From: Flavobacterium sp.
Lineage (GTDB): Bacteria > Bacteroidota > Bacteroidia > Flavobacteriales > Flavobacteriaceae
Direction of reading: 5' to 3'
Assembly (NCBI RefSeq): GCF_027484705.1
Contig: NZ_JAIXSL010000018.1
Location: forward strand, 1 to 64,000
Length of the DNA: 64,000 bases
The translations under genes and the position numbers were made by a program. How positions within the stretch are numbered: position 1 is the stretch's first letter; each line of letters starts with the position of its first letter. The notes under the pieces are model-generated. The model was given only the letters and a program-made list of their open reading frames with translations. It ran no database searches and was not told the DNA's origin. Shown in pieces: positions 1 to 9,324 of the stretch.

Positions 1-272
1 AAACCGGCAATAATCCAATCATTAAGCCCAAAAGTACTGTAAGTACCCTTTGGGTTGCCCTCCACCTGAAGGCTGATCCTACCCACTTCGGAGGCTATGT
101 ATGAGTCACCTGACGCCGACGTATACATAGAATAAACCTCTTCATATCCGGAACCCAAAGCATCTGTTCCGCCGCCACTGGCGGCCCACTGCCATGACTG
201 CGCGTTGGTTGACAAGCAGAGCATCCCTGCCAAAACCAACCATAGTATCCTTGTGTTTTTATCGGTTCTCAT
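1..272 (-). CDS. Exported protein, N-terminal part only
   Basis: Only the first 90 codons lie in the window; the 3' end runs off the left edge. The ATG at 272 opens a signal peptide (hydrophobic ILWLVLAGMLCL, then a Ser-Thr-Asn-Ala-Gln cleavage region). The mature start is WQWAASGGG, followed by Ser/Gly-rich sequence with VYSMYTSASGDSYIASE. WQWA-type starts followed by short beta-strand repeats are common in flavobacterial surface proteins that end in a T9SS sorting domain, but the C-terminus cannot be seen, so that is inference. It is transcribed after the 1662-residue protein on the same strand, 59 bases away, and the two may share a transcript. Confidence 0.75.
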   Translation of the reverse strand, partial: MRTDKNTRILWLVLAGMLCLSTNAQSWQWAASGGGTDALGSGYEEVYSMYTSASGDSYIASEVGRISLQVEGNPKGTYSTFGLNDWIIAG

Positions 273-286
273 GAGTGTTTGTATTT

Positions 287-308
287 GGCGCCTGTCAGTA
301 CAGGTGCC
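287..308. terminator. Inverted repeat between two exported-protein genes
   Basis: GGCGCCTGT (287-295) pairs with ACAGGTGCC (300-308), nine pairs including one G-U, around a CAGT loop. Neither side has a convincing T tract, so it may be an attenuator or mRNA-stability hairpin between the two minus-strand genes rather than a full terminator. Confidence 0.35.
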
Positions 309-331
309 ATTTCTTCTCTCAAATTTAAACT

Positions 332-3300
332 TTAATTCTTAACCACCAATATTTTTTGCTGTACCAATTTCCCGCCGCGTTTCATCACGACGATGTATGT
401 ACCGGCACCATAACCGGCCGTAGCTAAACTCCAGACCCCCTGGGATACTGCAGGCATTATAGCCTCCAACTTTCGCCCGTAAAGGTCGTACACCAATAAT
501 TCATTGCTTTCGTTCGCGTTTTGCGCACCAAAATCATAAGAAACTTCCGCCGTGGCCGTGGCAGGGTTTGGGTAGAGTCTCAAGTCTGCTCCTGTTTTTT
601 CGTTATGGCCCAATACGGTTTCCCTGCTTTCGCCCAGAAACTGTATCTCTTGATCCCCAATGCATAATTTCCCCTGGTTGGACCTCAGTGTTATCATGGT
701 GGAAGCTCCCGTATAACTTGGATCCGGGATCAGGCTGAAGGTAAAATTACCCCCTGTATCCGGAGGAACTATGACGGTTCCGGGTACGATTACACCCACT
801 GCTGTTGGCGCAGTTACGTTGACGCTCTGCGGCGTTGTGTCTGTATTGTCAATATGCAGCTGGATCGTATAGTGAAAGAAGGGTTCGTTGGAACTGCCTG
901 TCGCCAGAAGTGTATTTCCAATTTTGCAATCTTTACAATCCACTGCCGATACTATCATATCACCACTTGTGAGGTCACAGCGCTGTGTTTTCAGTTGCAG
1001 GTTGTAGACATTGCTTGTGTCTGTCAAATGATGGTTATCAACATTTGTGGAAGCTGACTGCGCGACCATATCATTTTCCAGCCAATGCCATTGGTTGAAA
1101 CTTACTATATCCGGACCAATCAGGTAAGCATCCGTGAGTGGCAAACACCTTTCATAACAACCTGTAGGGAAAACCCACATGAAATTCTCGAGGTTTTTTT
1201 CTACATTGACCTGTCCTGAAACCCTGCAACCTCCCGGCGCCGTGTAAGTCATCTCGTAAACCCCGCCCTGATTCTCCATCACCATCGGGCCGTCCTGCCC
1301 GTCACTCCAATTGTATACGCCGCCCGAAGGCTCTGCCAACGCCCATAATTTAACCTCAAACGGACTGCAATTCCTGACCGTGCCGTAAAGGTCTGTGATT
1401 ACAGGCGGGGTGTCCACGATGACATCACGGAAGAACGTAGAACCACAGTTTGTGCCGTCAGGCAAAGTGAAACCTACCACGAGCAGGAACGTATAATGCC
1501 CTTCCGCCGTCAGCGTAGCCGTCATTTCATTGGTGTTGCTTAGTTCTGTATTGGTGTCGTTGTAATCGTACCAGCTATAAGTATATCCTGCGCCGGCACC
1601 TGCAGGCACGTACAGTTTAAAGGGCTGGTTCAGACACGCGTACGACGGCCCTTCAATGGAAGTGAACGGATCACGCATGATGGCCACCGGCATACTCTGG
1701 GGCAATTGGACAGTACATCCGTCAGCATTGCCGACAATTACGGAGTAGCCTCCTGATTCTGTCGCGGTGAAACCATCGTCGGGTCCGGTAATTGCCCCCG
1801 GAATTGGCACATTGTCTAATAGCCATTGCACTGATGTAACTCCCGTAAAACCAGCATTTTGACTAAAGTATAATATGTTAGGTCTTCCTGGACACGTTAC
1901 CAACGGTGGCTCGATGGTGCCTTGCTGATCGTTCCGGTTCACTATAATAGTATGGTTATCATTACGACTGCACCCGTATTGGTCTGTTACTGTCAAAATT
2001 GGAACCTTTATTCCATAGGAAAATTCTTTTTCCGGGTTTTGTTGATAATTGTATGAATTATCGCCAAAATTCCATTCAAAAGTGGTATTTGGCTGGTCGA
2101 CCGCTGTAAAAACCTCAGCGGTATGCTGGCATATCGGTGTTTGTACGCTAAAATTTGGGTTCGGCACGTTCCTCAGGTCGAAGTTCAGCACCTGGGTGCA
2201 GTATTCGTATGGGCTGGCACCGATGGTCAGTTCGAAAACATAAGTCTGTCCTGCAGCAAGCAGCAAGGTTCTTTCACTGACGATATCAGTGCTCAATCGG
2301 GGTTGTATTACGTTGTTGATTTTGTAGACCCAACTGTTTCCTGATGGCACCTGCCCATTGTAATAGAGGGAGTTGTCGAACAGTCTTACGCTGTATTGGT
2401 TGCCAGTAGCCGTACATTGCACGTCTACTCCTACTTTAGGAATGTAAGGGATCAGGATGGAAGCTGATTTTGTGACCTGGCAGTCGGGATATGTGAGCAC
2501 ATAGCTGACGATCTTGTTGCCCGGCGTGGTATATTCGAAGGTTGCGTTCGCGGGTGTTGTTGCGACTGGCGTCTCGGAACTGCTATACCCTGCTGCCATT
2601 GGGGTAGTTCCAACATAAGTTCCTGTGGCTACCACCGTTTTGCAATTTCTGGTCAGTGTCAGATTCATAACCGGGTTTTCGGAGCAGGTACCGCAGCCAT
2701 CAATCGCCATCTGATCTGTGGATGATTGGCAGCTACCATTGGATATGACAGCATAGTAGTGCCCGGAGGTCGTCGCATTGAATACCAAAGGATTGGTGTT
2801 TGGATTCGTTACGACGTTCCCGTTGTGGTACCAAGTGACGGAAACTATCGGACCATTATCGACTAAGTTTACCGTGATGGGCACGTTGGGGCTAGACTGA
2901 CCGCATATATCATAGGAATCCGGTGTAAGGAATGCCTTAGGAAGCGGCAACACCGAAACTGTTGCTGTCGCTGTGATGAATGAATGACAGGCGTTTGGGC
3001 TATCGACTTTCACTTTGACCGTGTAAGTTGTCGGTGCGGCAATTTCTGCCGCATAGGCATAATTTACCGAAGCAGTCGTACTTACTGGCCCTGTAATCGT
3101 TTGCCCATCGCCAAAATCCCAGGTCACGGTACCGCTGGTCAAGGTTGGTGTGGGGTTGATACTAAAGTTCTGCGATGTGCCCTTACAAAAACCGGTCGAC
3201 GGCACATTGATTGTAATGGAAGGATCTGCAATCGTAACGTTTAAGGTCTTCTCCTTCGGGATGTTGCATTTTGTCACCGCCACTTTCAGGGTGGCATTTT

Positions 3301-5320
3301 GAAGGGAAGGGAACTGATTCCAGAGAATTCGTACTGTGCGGCTTCCATTGGCTACAACACTCCCTGCGTTGGCCGGCTCTATCGTCCATTGGTATAGTTC
3401 CCCTGCGGCCTCCGCCACTTCATAGTTCTGATAGGTACTGCCGCAGACGTAGTTCAGTCCATCAATCTGAGGCATGTTGAAAGGTACCAATTGCAAAGGT
3501 ATCTCCAGGTTTTCTGATGGACATGCCGGTCCGGAGTTGCTCTCGCGACGCACTGAAATTGCATAGGTACCAGCAATGGGGTAGTTGAAAATCACCTGCA
3601 CTTCATTGCCATAATTGTTTCCTACTATCGTACCAACTCCCGGAGCTACCGACCACACCAAAACGGTTCCGGGTATGTCATTGACCATACTAAAAACAGA
3701 GGGTCTGCCCGGACAAACCAATCGCGAGTCAAGCATTGCCGCATCGAGCGGGGCGGTGTTGCTGATGACCGTGACGTAATGGTATTCTGAAGAACAGCTA
3801 CCGGGGGCATCCGCTGAGACTCCATATTGACCCGTAGCTGCAAAGACCGATGCCAGTGGTGAAAAACTCACGCCGGTATAAGAAGTCACAGGTCCGTTGG
3901 GCATTTTTCTGACAGTCCAAGTGGCTGACAGGCCGCTTGCCAGCGTGAAGGTACTGGTAGTGCCCATGCAGAGCTTTGTCGGGCCTAAGATTTCGAGGCC
4001 GCCCTTGATTTCAATATTCTTTGTAGCCCTGCCGCCACATTTTAGGAAGGTATTTTGGTAGACCACCTCTAAAGTGATGAATCCTGCAGTTCCGTCGGAG
4101 TCAATAATAATTTCGTTTCGTTGGTCTGTATAAATAATATTGACCCCAGGGGTGGTACCCACAATCTGCCACTCGAATTCTGTGGTCGGCCACTGGGGCA
4201 TCGTATAACGCTCCTGAGATTTTCCGCAAATCGTGGTTGCCCCGTCTATTTTAATTGAAGGTCTGATGATAGGGATGCGCAGCGTGGTTGGAGCAAAACA
4301 ATCCGCACCACATTGGTTTGGTGTTGCTGATATGTAACCGAATCCGTCGTCATTAAGTTCCCCGACGGGCCGGGTCCAATCGACTTTAACATCCGAGTGA
4401 TTCGCAGCACCCAGAATCGTACCGCCCACGACCGTCCAATCGTATCCGCAACCCGGCTGAGGATCTACTACAGAATAGGTTGACTGTTGCCCGGGACACA
4501 CGACACCAGGACACGAAATTTTTATTCCTCTTGCGCCTACATTCACATAGCGGGTCGTTGTTTTGGAGCATCCGCAACTATTGGTGACGGTAAGCGACAC
4601 CGGAAAGCGTCCTGCTTCAAGGTAAGTATGTGTAGGGTTTTGTTCTGTAGAGGTACAGGTTGTGGGATGCAGCACGCCATCGCCAAAATTCCACTGAAAA
4701 TCAATTATGGGCGTTCCGCCGTTGGTTAAGGAGCCATCTAAAAACTGAATCGGAACGTTTTTGCACACTTCCATATCGGCTTTGAGATCCGTATTATCCC
4801 AATTCGAAAAATTAAACGGTGCTTTTGCAAACCTTGCTCTTGGTCCATCTAAAATTTCAACGCAAAGCTCCTGAATAACGATATCACCATTGGTCGTATG
4901 TATGATCCCGGAGATTGAGCCTGTTCCAATCGTACCCCTGTTCCAGGATACTTGGCAAGTCTGTGTCCCAGAATTGATTTTTGTACCTCCATTCACCACC
5001 CAATCCGTGCTAATCCAGGAGCTGTCATATTGGTTCACCGTATAGGTTACCAGACTGCCTCCGCAAACCCGCAGGCATTCTCCACTTGCAATCAGTTCGA
5101 AATAATCTTTCCTGTCGGAATTGCCAGAAACCTGACAGCCTACGTTGTTGTCCCAAGTAAGGTAAACATTGCCTGTTTGCGCCCATACAGGAAGATTAAA
5201 AGCACATAATACCAATAGAAGTATGTATATGCGATTTCGTGTCAGCTGCTGATTGCTTTTAGATTGTTCTTTTGCACGAATTTCGTGACGATCAGTTTGT
5301 CGGGTGGGATTGTCTCTCAT
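332..5320 (-). CDS. Giant PKD-domain T9SS surface protein
   Basis: A 1662-residue secreted protein. A long basic N-region precedes a signal peptide (IYILLLVLCAFNLPVWAQ, about residues 31-48). A clear PKD domain covers about 187-262 (WNFGDG at 210-215, then a Gly-Arg-Phe-Pro strand and VNVG end). Further PKD-like units occur in the middle (WDFGDG) and near two thirds (WNFGDN). Between them are many Ig-like, Cys-containing strands of the PKD/SprB type. The last 85 residues are a T9SS type A sorting domain: LYPNPA, an LLVYDLYGRK strand, GAGTYIVV and a lysine-rich end. It should be exported through the outer membrane and anchored or released at the surface, probably as an adhesin. The ligand is unknown. 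There is no catalytic motif that I recognise. Confidence 0.9.
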   Translation of the reverse strand: MRDNPTRQTDRHEIRAKEQSKSNQQLTRNRIYILLLVLCAFNLPVWAQTGNVYLTWDNNVGCQVSGNSDRKDYFELIASGECLRVCGGSLVTYTVNQYDSSWISTDWVVNGGTKINSGTQTCQVSWNRGTIGTGSISGIIHTTNGDIVIQELCVEILDGPRARFAKAPFNFSNWDNTDLKADMEVCKNVPIQFLDGSLTNGGTPIIDFQWNFGDGVLHPTTCTSTEQNPTHTYLEAGRFPVSLTVTNSCGCSKTTTRYVNVGARGIKISCPGVVCPGQQSTYSVVDPQPGCGYDWTVVGGTILGAANHSDVKVDWTRPVGELNDDGFGYISATPNQCGADCFAPTTLRIPIIRPSIKIDGATTICGKSQERYTMPQWPTTEFEWQIVGTTPGVNIIYTDQRNEIIIDSDGTAGFITLEVVYQNTFLKCGGRATKNIEIKGGLEILGPTKLCMGTTSTFTLASGLSATWTVRKMPNGPVTSYTGVSFSPLASVFAATGQYGVSADAPGSCSSEYHYVTVISNTAPLDAAMLDSRLVCPGRPSVFSMVNDIPGTVLVWSVAPGVGTIVGNNYGNEVQVIFNYPIAGTYAISVRRESNSGPACPSENLEIPLQLVPFNMPQIDGLNYVCGSTYQNYEVAEAAGELYQWTIEPANAGSVVANGSRTVRILWNQFPSLQNATLKVAVTKCNIPKEKTLNVTIADPSITINVPSTGFCKGTSQNFSINPTPTLTSGTVTWDFGDGQTITGPVSTTASVNYAYAAEIAAPTTYTVKVKVDSPNACHSFITATATVSVLPLPKAFLTPDSYDICGQSSPNVPITVNLVDNGPIVSVTWYHNGNVVTNPNTNPLVFNATTSGHYYAVISNGSCQSSTDQMAIDGCGTCSENPVMNLTLTRNCKTVVATGTYVGTTPMAAGYSSSETPVATTPANATFEYTTPGNKIVSYVLTYPDCQVTKSASILIPYIPKVGVDVQCTATGNQYSVRLFDNSLYYNGQVPSGNSWVYKINNVIQPRLSTDIVSERTLLLAAGQTYVFELTIGASPYEYCTQVLNFDLRNVPNPNFSVQTPICQHTAEVFTAVDQPNTTFEWNFGDNSYNYQQNPEKEFSYGIKVPILTVTDQYGCSRNDNHTIIVNRNDQQGTIEPPLVTCPGRPNILYFSQNAGFTGVTSVQWLLDNVPIPGAITGPDDGFTATESGGYSVIVGNADGCTVQLPQSMPVAIMRDPFTSIEGPSYACLNQPFKLYVPAGAGAGYTYSWYDYNDTNTELSNTNEMTATLTAEGHYTFLLVVGFTLPDGTNCGSTFFRDVIVDTPPVITDLYGTVRNCSPFEVKLWALAEPSGGVYNWSDGQDGPMVMENQGGVYEMTYTAPGGCRVSGQVNVEKNLENFMWVFPTGCYERCLPLTDAYLIGPDIVSFNQWHWLENDMVAQSASTNVDNHHLTDTSNVYNLQLKTQRCDLTSGDMIVSAVDCKDCKIGNTLLATGSSNEPFFHYTIQLHIDNTDTTPQSVNVTAPTAVGVIVPGTVIVPPDTGGNFTFSLIPDPSYTGASTMITLRSNQGKLCIGDQEIQFLGESRETVLGHNEKTGADLRLYPNPATATAEVSYDFGAQNANESNELLVYDLYGRKLEAIMPAVSQGVWSLATAGYGAGTYIVVMKRGGKLVQQKILVVKN

Positions 5321-5370
5321 CAGTATGTTTGTTTTGGTTTATAAATGAAATATCTTGTTGGTTAAAGAAT

Positions 5371-5514
5371 CTATTGTGCGGCACATTTTAGGGCTTCCAA
5401 CTTACCAATCCTTTTCATTCTGACCTCGGCATCACTGAGTTGATATCTGTTCTCGAGGGTTACGCCTTGAGTACTCCCCCCTAATTTATACTGGTCTTCA
5501 AAATCATCGGCGCT
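5371..5514 (-). pseudogene. Unidentified gene remnant
   Basis: In the 342-base space between the giant protein and the next gene, the minus strand holds 47 sense codons ending in TAG at 5371. The sequence reads like protein (YKLGGSTQGVTLENRYQLSD, then AEVRMKRIGKLEALKCAAQ), but the frame is closed by a stop at 5515-5517 and has no start codon. I do not recognise the family. It is most simply the tail of a lost gene; chance reading is the alternative. Confidence 0.35.
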
Positions 5515-5592
5515 CTATCGTTGAATTTAATAGTAATTACTGCTAAAAATGCGTAATTATACTACAAGAATATTCTTATAATAAAACAGTTG

Positions 5593-5644
5593 TTTAAATT
5601 TGTACGACCTCTTGATAAGTTAGCGGTCATTCTAGGAAACCTCT
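5593..5644 (+). repeat. Promoter/leader repeat, copy 1
   Basis: A stretch of about 52 bases matches 9249-9301 at roughly four positions in five. Both copies start with a TAAATTTG -7 box (here 5595-5602) and continue through ACCT, ATAAGTT and GGTCATTCT to CTCT. Both lie 18-24 bases before the ATG of a small lipoprotein gene. It is likely a mobile promoter plus 5' leader. Confidence 0.6.
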
Positions 5645-5662
5645 GCAGAAAAAGAAAATACC

Positions 5663-6001
5663 ATGAAACTGAAAATTTATATTCCACTAACTAGCATTTT
5701 GTTACTATGTTCCTCTTGTAACAAAAAGTTGAAAGTGAAAGTAACTGAAAATAACGATATCAAAATTGAACGATACACAATAAGTACCATTACAAGTGGT
5801 CATAGATTTTGTGATATCACTAATAAGCGTTGGAGCAAAACTGACCGAATTTACGAAGCTGATTGGGGAGCAGGAATTGATAGTCTTTATATAAAAAATG
5901 ATTCCATTATCATCATGGCTGACATTGAAAATGCTGTGATTTACGATTTGGCCGCTAAAAAATTTGGTTACCAAATCGTTTTAATTGACACGCATAAATA
6001 A
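5663..6001 (+). CDS. Small lipoprotein of unknown function
   Basis: A 112-residue protein with a hydrophobic start and a lipobox (LLLCSSC, Cys at about residue 19), so it is predicted to be acylated and held in a membrane. The mature part is polar with alternating beta-strand patterns and contains DWGAGIDSLYI; no known domain is recognised. A -7 box (TAAATTTG) stands 61 bases upstream in a leader shared with the lipoprotein gene at 9325. It is first in a run of accessory genes on the plus strand and 88 bases from the next one. DNA here is AT-rich. Confidence 0.7.
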   Translation: MKLKIYIPLTSILLLCSSCNKKLKVKVTENNDIKIERYTISTITSGHRFCDITNKRWSKTDRIYEADWGAGIDSLYIKNDSIIIMADIENAVIYDLAAKKFGYQIVLIDTHK

Positions 6002-6089
6002 AAACCATATCTTAGTGGAGAAAACCCGTTACGTTTCACCGCAACCGCGTCTGCTACAGCAACGTTAAGCACCATTAAAACCAACCATC

Positions 6090-7280
6090 ATGTCTTTAAA
6101 AAACTGCTATTTTACCCTCTTTTCAATATTCTATTTCGCTGCTGTTGGTTTTGGGCAAAATATAGTACGACTTGACAAAACAGAAATTTCAGCAATCAGC
6201 TTAGATCAAAAAATTGATGCGTTAATGAAAATTGCCAAGGTACAAGGATTAGCGGTCACCGTTTTCAATAACAACAAACCGGTCTATAAAAAGTCTTTCG
6301 GTTATAAAAATCTGCGCACCAAAGAACTTATAAACAATGAAACCAATTTTTATGGTGCTTCATTAAGCAAACCCGTCTTTGCGGTGATGGTCATGCAGCT
6401 TGTTGAAAAAGGCATCCTTGATTTAGACAAACCTTTACAAGACTATTTACCAAAGCCTATTTATAGCTATAAACCAACTAAAAAATGGCATGATAACTAT
6501 CAGGATTTAAAAGAGGATTCAAGCTATGTCAAAATAACGGCAAGAATGTGCTTAGACCATACCTCAGGTTTTCCAAATTGGCGGTGGGACGAACCCGATC
6601 AGAAATTAAGGGTTAAAGCAATACCGGGTTCCCGCTACAGCTATTCTGGCGAAGGACTTGTTTATTTGCAAGTGGTATTGGAGCATCTGTTGGATAAACC
6701 ATTGGAACAAATGATGCAGGAAAATGTTTTCAGACCTTTAAAAATGAATCATTCTTCCTATACATGGCAACCCGAATTTGAAAAAGATTACTGTCTTGGG
6801 CATAACACCACCGGAGAACCCTATGAAAAAGATAAAGATAACGATGCGAGAGCCGCAAGCACTTTAGAAACAACCTTGAACGATTATACGCTTTTTACTG
6901 AAGCCGTTTTGAAAAATAAGTTATTGAAAAAAGCGACCACCAAAACCATGTTTACCCAACAAATTAAAATCAGATCAATAGCGCAGTTTGGCCCGTTGCG
7001 ATTGAAAGATTCTAATGCCAATGACAGTATTGATTTGGGCTATGGGCTTGGTTGGGTATTACTGCAATCTCCTTATGGCACTGGCGCCTTTAAAGAAGGG
7101 CATGGCGACGGTTTTCAACACTATTCCATTATTTTTCCCCAGACCGGAACAGGCATTATCATCATGAGCAATAGTGATAATGCCGAAAGCATTTTTAAAG
7201 CCTTATTAGAAACCGCTATCGGTGATATTTACACGCCTTGGAAATGGGAAAATTATATTCCTTACGACCTAAAAGAATAA
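6090..7280 (+). CDS. Exported class-C beta-lactamase-family serine hydrolase
   Basis: A 396-residue protein with a signal peptide (through GFGQ, about residue 23) and a beta-lactamase/DD-peptidase fold. The nucleophile motif SxxK is SLSK in FYGASLSKPVF (about residue 92). The Tyr motif is YSG in SYSGEGLVYLQ, and the third-strand motif is HGDG near residue 350. FPNWRW precedes the Tyr motif, as in its closest relative in this window, the gene at 54807. Such proteins include esterases, D-amino-peptide hydrolases and true AmpC enzymes; sequence alone does not say which, and a secreted esterase/peptidase role is as likely as drug resistance. It sits in the accessory stretch with another family member at 8048. 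Confidence 0.85.
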   Translation: MSLKNCYFTLFSIFYFAAVGFGQNIVRLDKTEISAISLDQKIDALMKIAKVQGLAVTVFNNNKPVYKKSFGYKNLRTKELINNETNFYGASLSKPVFAVMVMQLVEKGILDLDKPLQDYLPKPIYSYKPTKKWHDNYQDLKEDSSYVKITARMCLDHTSGFPNWRWDEPDQKLRVKAIPGSRYSYSGEGLVYLQVVLEHLLDKPLEQMMQENVFRPLKMNHSSYTWQPEFEKDYCLGHNTTGEPYEKDKDNDARAASTLETTLNDYTLFTEAVLKNKLLKKATTKTMFTQQIKIRSIAQFGPLRLKDSNANDSIDLGYGLGWVLLQSPYGTGAFKEGHGDGFQHYSIIFPQTGTGIIIMSNSDNAESIFKALLETAIGDIYTPWKWENYIPYDLKE

Positions 7281-7444
7281 ATAGTAACGCGGCATAAAAG
7301 CTGTCAAGCACTATCGCTAAGCATTCCTTTCTGGACGTTTTCTTCACAAAAACCAATAGCTTAGCGGGAAATATACGGCCGCTTTGGAGCAACTTCGTCT
7401 GGTAGCGAAACGTGATGCGATAGCCTTTAAAAATCCTGCAAAAA

Positions 7445-7957
7445 ATGAAACGAATTCTGGAAACCGACCGACTGTTTTTGAGAGAATTTAATCTGGAAGA
7501 TTCTAAGCATTTTTATGCGTTAAACCTAAATCCAAATGTGATCCGATATACCGGCGATACCGCTTTCAAAAATATTGAGGAAGCAGAAAATTTCCTCAAA
7601 CAATATAAAGAGTATCAAACCAATGGCTACGGACGTTGGGCTGTAGTTGATAAATTTAATGATGAATTCCTCGGTTGGTGTGGCCTCAAATACGCAGCAG
7701 CAATCAACGAAACGGACATTGGGTTCCGGTTTTTTGAACAATACTGGAACAAAGGATTGGCCACTGAAAGTGCAAGGGCATGTTTGAAGTACGGATTTGA
7801 AACCCTAAACTTAAAAACTATTGTAGGAAGGGCAATGGCGGAAAATACGGCATCTATTAAAGTGTTGGAAAAAATTGGCCTCCAATACGAGAAGGAATTT
7901 GATTTTGAAAAACATAGGGGATTGCTTTACCGAATTGATAGACAGAACTTCCTATAA
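7445..7957 (+). CDS. GNAT N-acetyltransferase, RimJ/RimL-like
   Basis: A 170-residue cytoplasmic enzyme of the Acetyltransf_3 type. It opens with RILETDRLFLREF, the usual start of RimJ-like GNATs, continues through GRWAVVDK and FLGWCGLKY, and has the acetyl-CoA loop region WNKGLATESARACLKYGFE (about 103-121), then NTASIKVLEKIGLQYE near the end. It transfers an acetyl group from acetyl-CoA to an amine; the substrate is unknown (ribosomal protein N-terminus, small amine or antibiotic). It has no signal peptide and is flanked by two exported hydrolases. The 164 bases upstream are non-coding. Confidence 0.88.
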   Translation: MKRILETDRLFLREFNLEDSKHFYALNLNPNVIRYTGDTAFKNIEEAENFLKQYKEYQTNGYGRWAVVDKFNDEFLGWCGLKYAAAINETDIGFRFFEQYWNKGLATESARACLKYGFETLNLKTIVGRAMAENTASIKVLEKIGLQYEKEFDFEKHRGLLYRIDRQNFL

Positions 7958-8047
7958 CAGCTTACAGACACAATCGGTAAGCCAATTCAAGATTGTAACA
8001 TATCACGGAAAGCCACGTCCTACGATTCAATCATCAATCAAAATCAA

Positions 8048-9163
8048 ATGTACAAAGCAACACTTTCTTTCCTATTTCTGGCATTTAGCCTGAATAGCAA
8101 CGCTCAAATTAAGCCTTTTGAACCCGAACAATCCAAAGATGGATGGCCAACGGAAACCGAATTTTTAGGCAACAAGACCATTCAAAAAATGGACAGTCTT
8201 ATTGCCGTTAATGAATTTAAAGAAATTTCCAGTGTGGTGATTGCGCATCACGGCAAAGTGATATTCGAGAACTATTACAACAACAACACTAAAGATACCA
8301 AACACAATACGCGTTCAGCCACAAAAACCATCACCGGAACGCTCATTGGCACTTTAATCCAGAAGGGCTCGATAAAATCAGTAAGCGAAAATGCTTCAAG
8401 ATTCTCTAAAGTGAAGCAGCTGGAAAATCCGGATCCCCGAAAAGACAAAATAACGATTGAGGATTTACTCACCATGTCCTCGGTTTTGGAATGTGATGAT
8501 TGGGAAGAAAGTTCGCGCGGCAAAGAAGACCGCATGTATTTGATTGAAAATTGGGTCAAATTCTATTGGGATTTACCCATCAAAGGTTTTCCCGAATGGA
8601 AACCAAAACCTAAAGACTCGAAATATGGCCGGAGTTTCAGTTATTGCACGGCTGGCGTTGTGGTCTTGGGTGACATCATCAACACGGTTTCAGGCTCTTT
8701 GGAACAATACGCCGATAAAGCGCTTTTTTCCAAACTAGGTATTACAGATTATCATTGGCAAATGACACCGACCGGACTGCCTATGACTGGCGGCGGGCTT
8801 GGGTTGAGAAGTCGGGATTTGCTAAAAATCGGACAGCTTTATTTGAACAAAGGAACATGGAATCACGAGCAAATCATTTCTGAAAAGTATGTGGAAGCAT
8901 CGACAACGCCGCATGCCGAAGTAGGCATGTTCGATTATGAATATGGGTATTTATGGTGGTTATCATCTTTTGGGAAAGAACAAAAAGTAAAGTCCTATTT
9001 TATGTCGGGAACCGGTGGCAGTAAAATAGCCGTTTTCCCCGAATTGGATTTGGTTGTTGTTCTCACGAGTACTTTTTATAATGGAGGCATGAAATCGCAC
9101 CATCAAACCACAAAACTTTTGGATGACTATATTGTTCCTGAAATCATAAAACTTAAAAAATAG
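8048..9163 (+). CDS. Exported class-C beta-lactamase-family serine hydrolase
   Basis: A 371-residue protein with a signal peptide (FLFLAFSLNSNAQ) and the EstB/AmpC-like hydrolase fold. The nucleophile motif is SATK in NTRSATKTITG (about residue 95). The Tyr motif is YCT in SYCTAGVVVLG, and the third-strand motif is SGTGG before SKIAVFPELDLVVV. LGLRSRDLLKIGQLYLNKG is typical of this family. It differs from the neighbour at 6090 and is not a recent duplicate. Likely periplasmic or surface; substrate unknown. The YxN Asn being Thr is usual among the non-lactamase members, which argues mildly against a classical beta-lactamase. Confidence 0.87.
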   Translation: MYKATLSFLFLAFSLNSNAQIKPFEPEQSKDGWPTETEFLGNKTIQKMDSLIAVNEFKEISSVVIAHHGKVIFENYYNNNTKDTKHNTRSATKTITGTLIGTLIQKGSIKSVSENASRFSKVKQLENPDPRKDKITIEDLLTMSSVLECDDWEESSRGKEDRMYLIENWVKFYWDLPIKGFPEWKPKPKDSKYGRSFSYCTAGVVVLGDIINTVSGSLEQYADKALFSKLGITDYHWQMTPTGLPMTGGGLGLRSRDLLKIGQLYLNKGTWNHEQIISEKYVEASTTPHAEVGMFDYEYGYLWWLSSFGKEQKVKSYFMSGTGGSKIAVFPELDLVVVLTSTFYNGGMKSHHQTTKLLDDYIVPEIIKLKK

Positions 9164-9248
9164 TTGATGGTGCTATCCAAACGCACAAAAAAACTTTACC
9201 ATACACCACTAATAGTTCCCCAATAATAGTTCAAAATAAACGCACTTG

Positions 9249-9301
9249 TATAAATTTGTATTACCTATGCAATAAGTTGTGGGTCATTCTTGAAAAGCTC
9301 T
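9249..9301 (+). repeat. Promoter/leader repeat, copy 2
   Basis: Second copy of the repeat at 5593-5644, with TAAATTTG at 9251-9258 followed by ACCT, AATAAGTT and GGTCATTCT. It precedes the lipoprotein start at 9325. The intervening genes differ, so the repeat is independent of the coding content. Confidence 0.6.
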
Positions 9302-9324
9302 AACCAAACAAAATTTTATATCCT

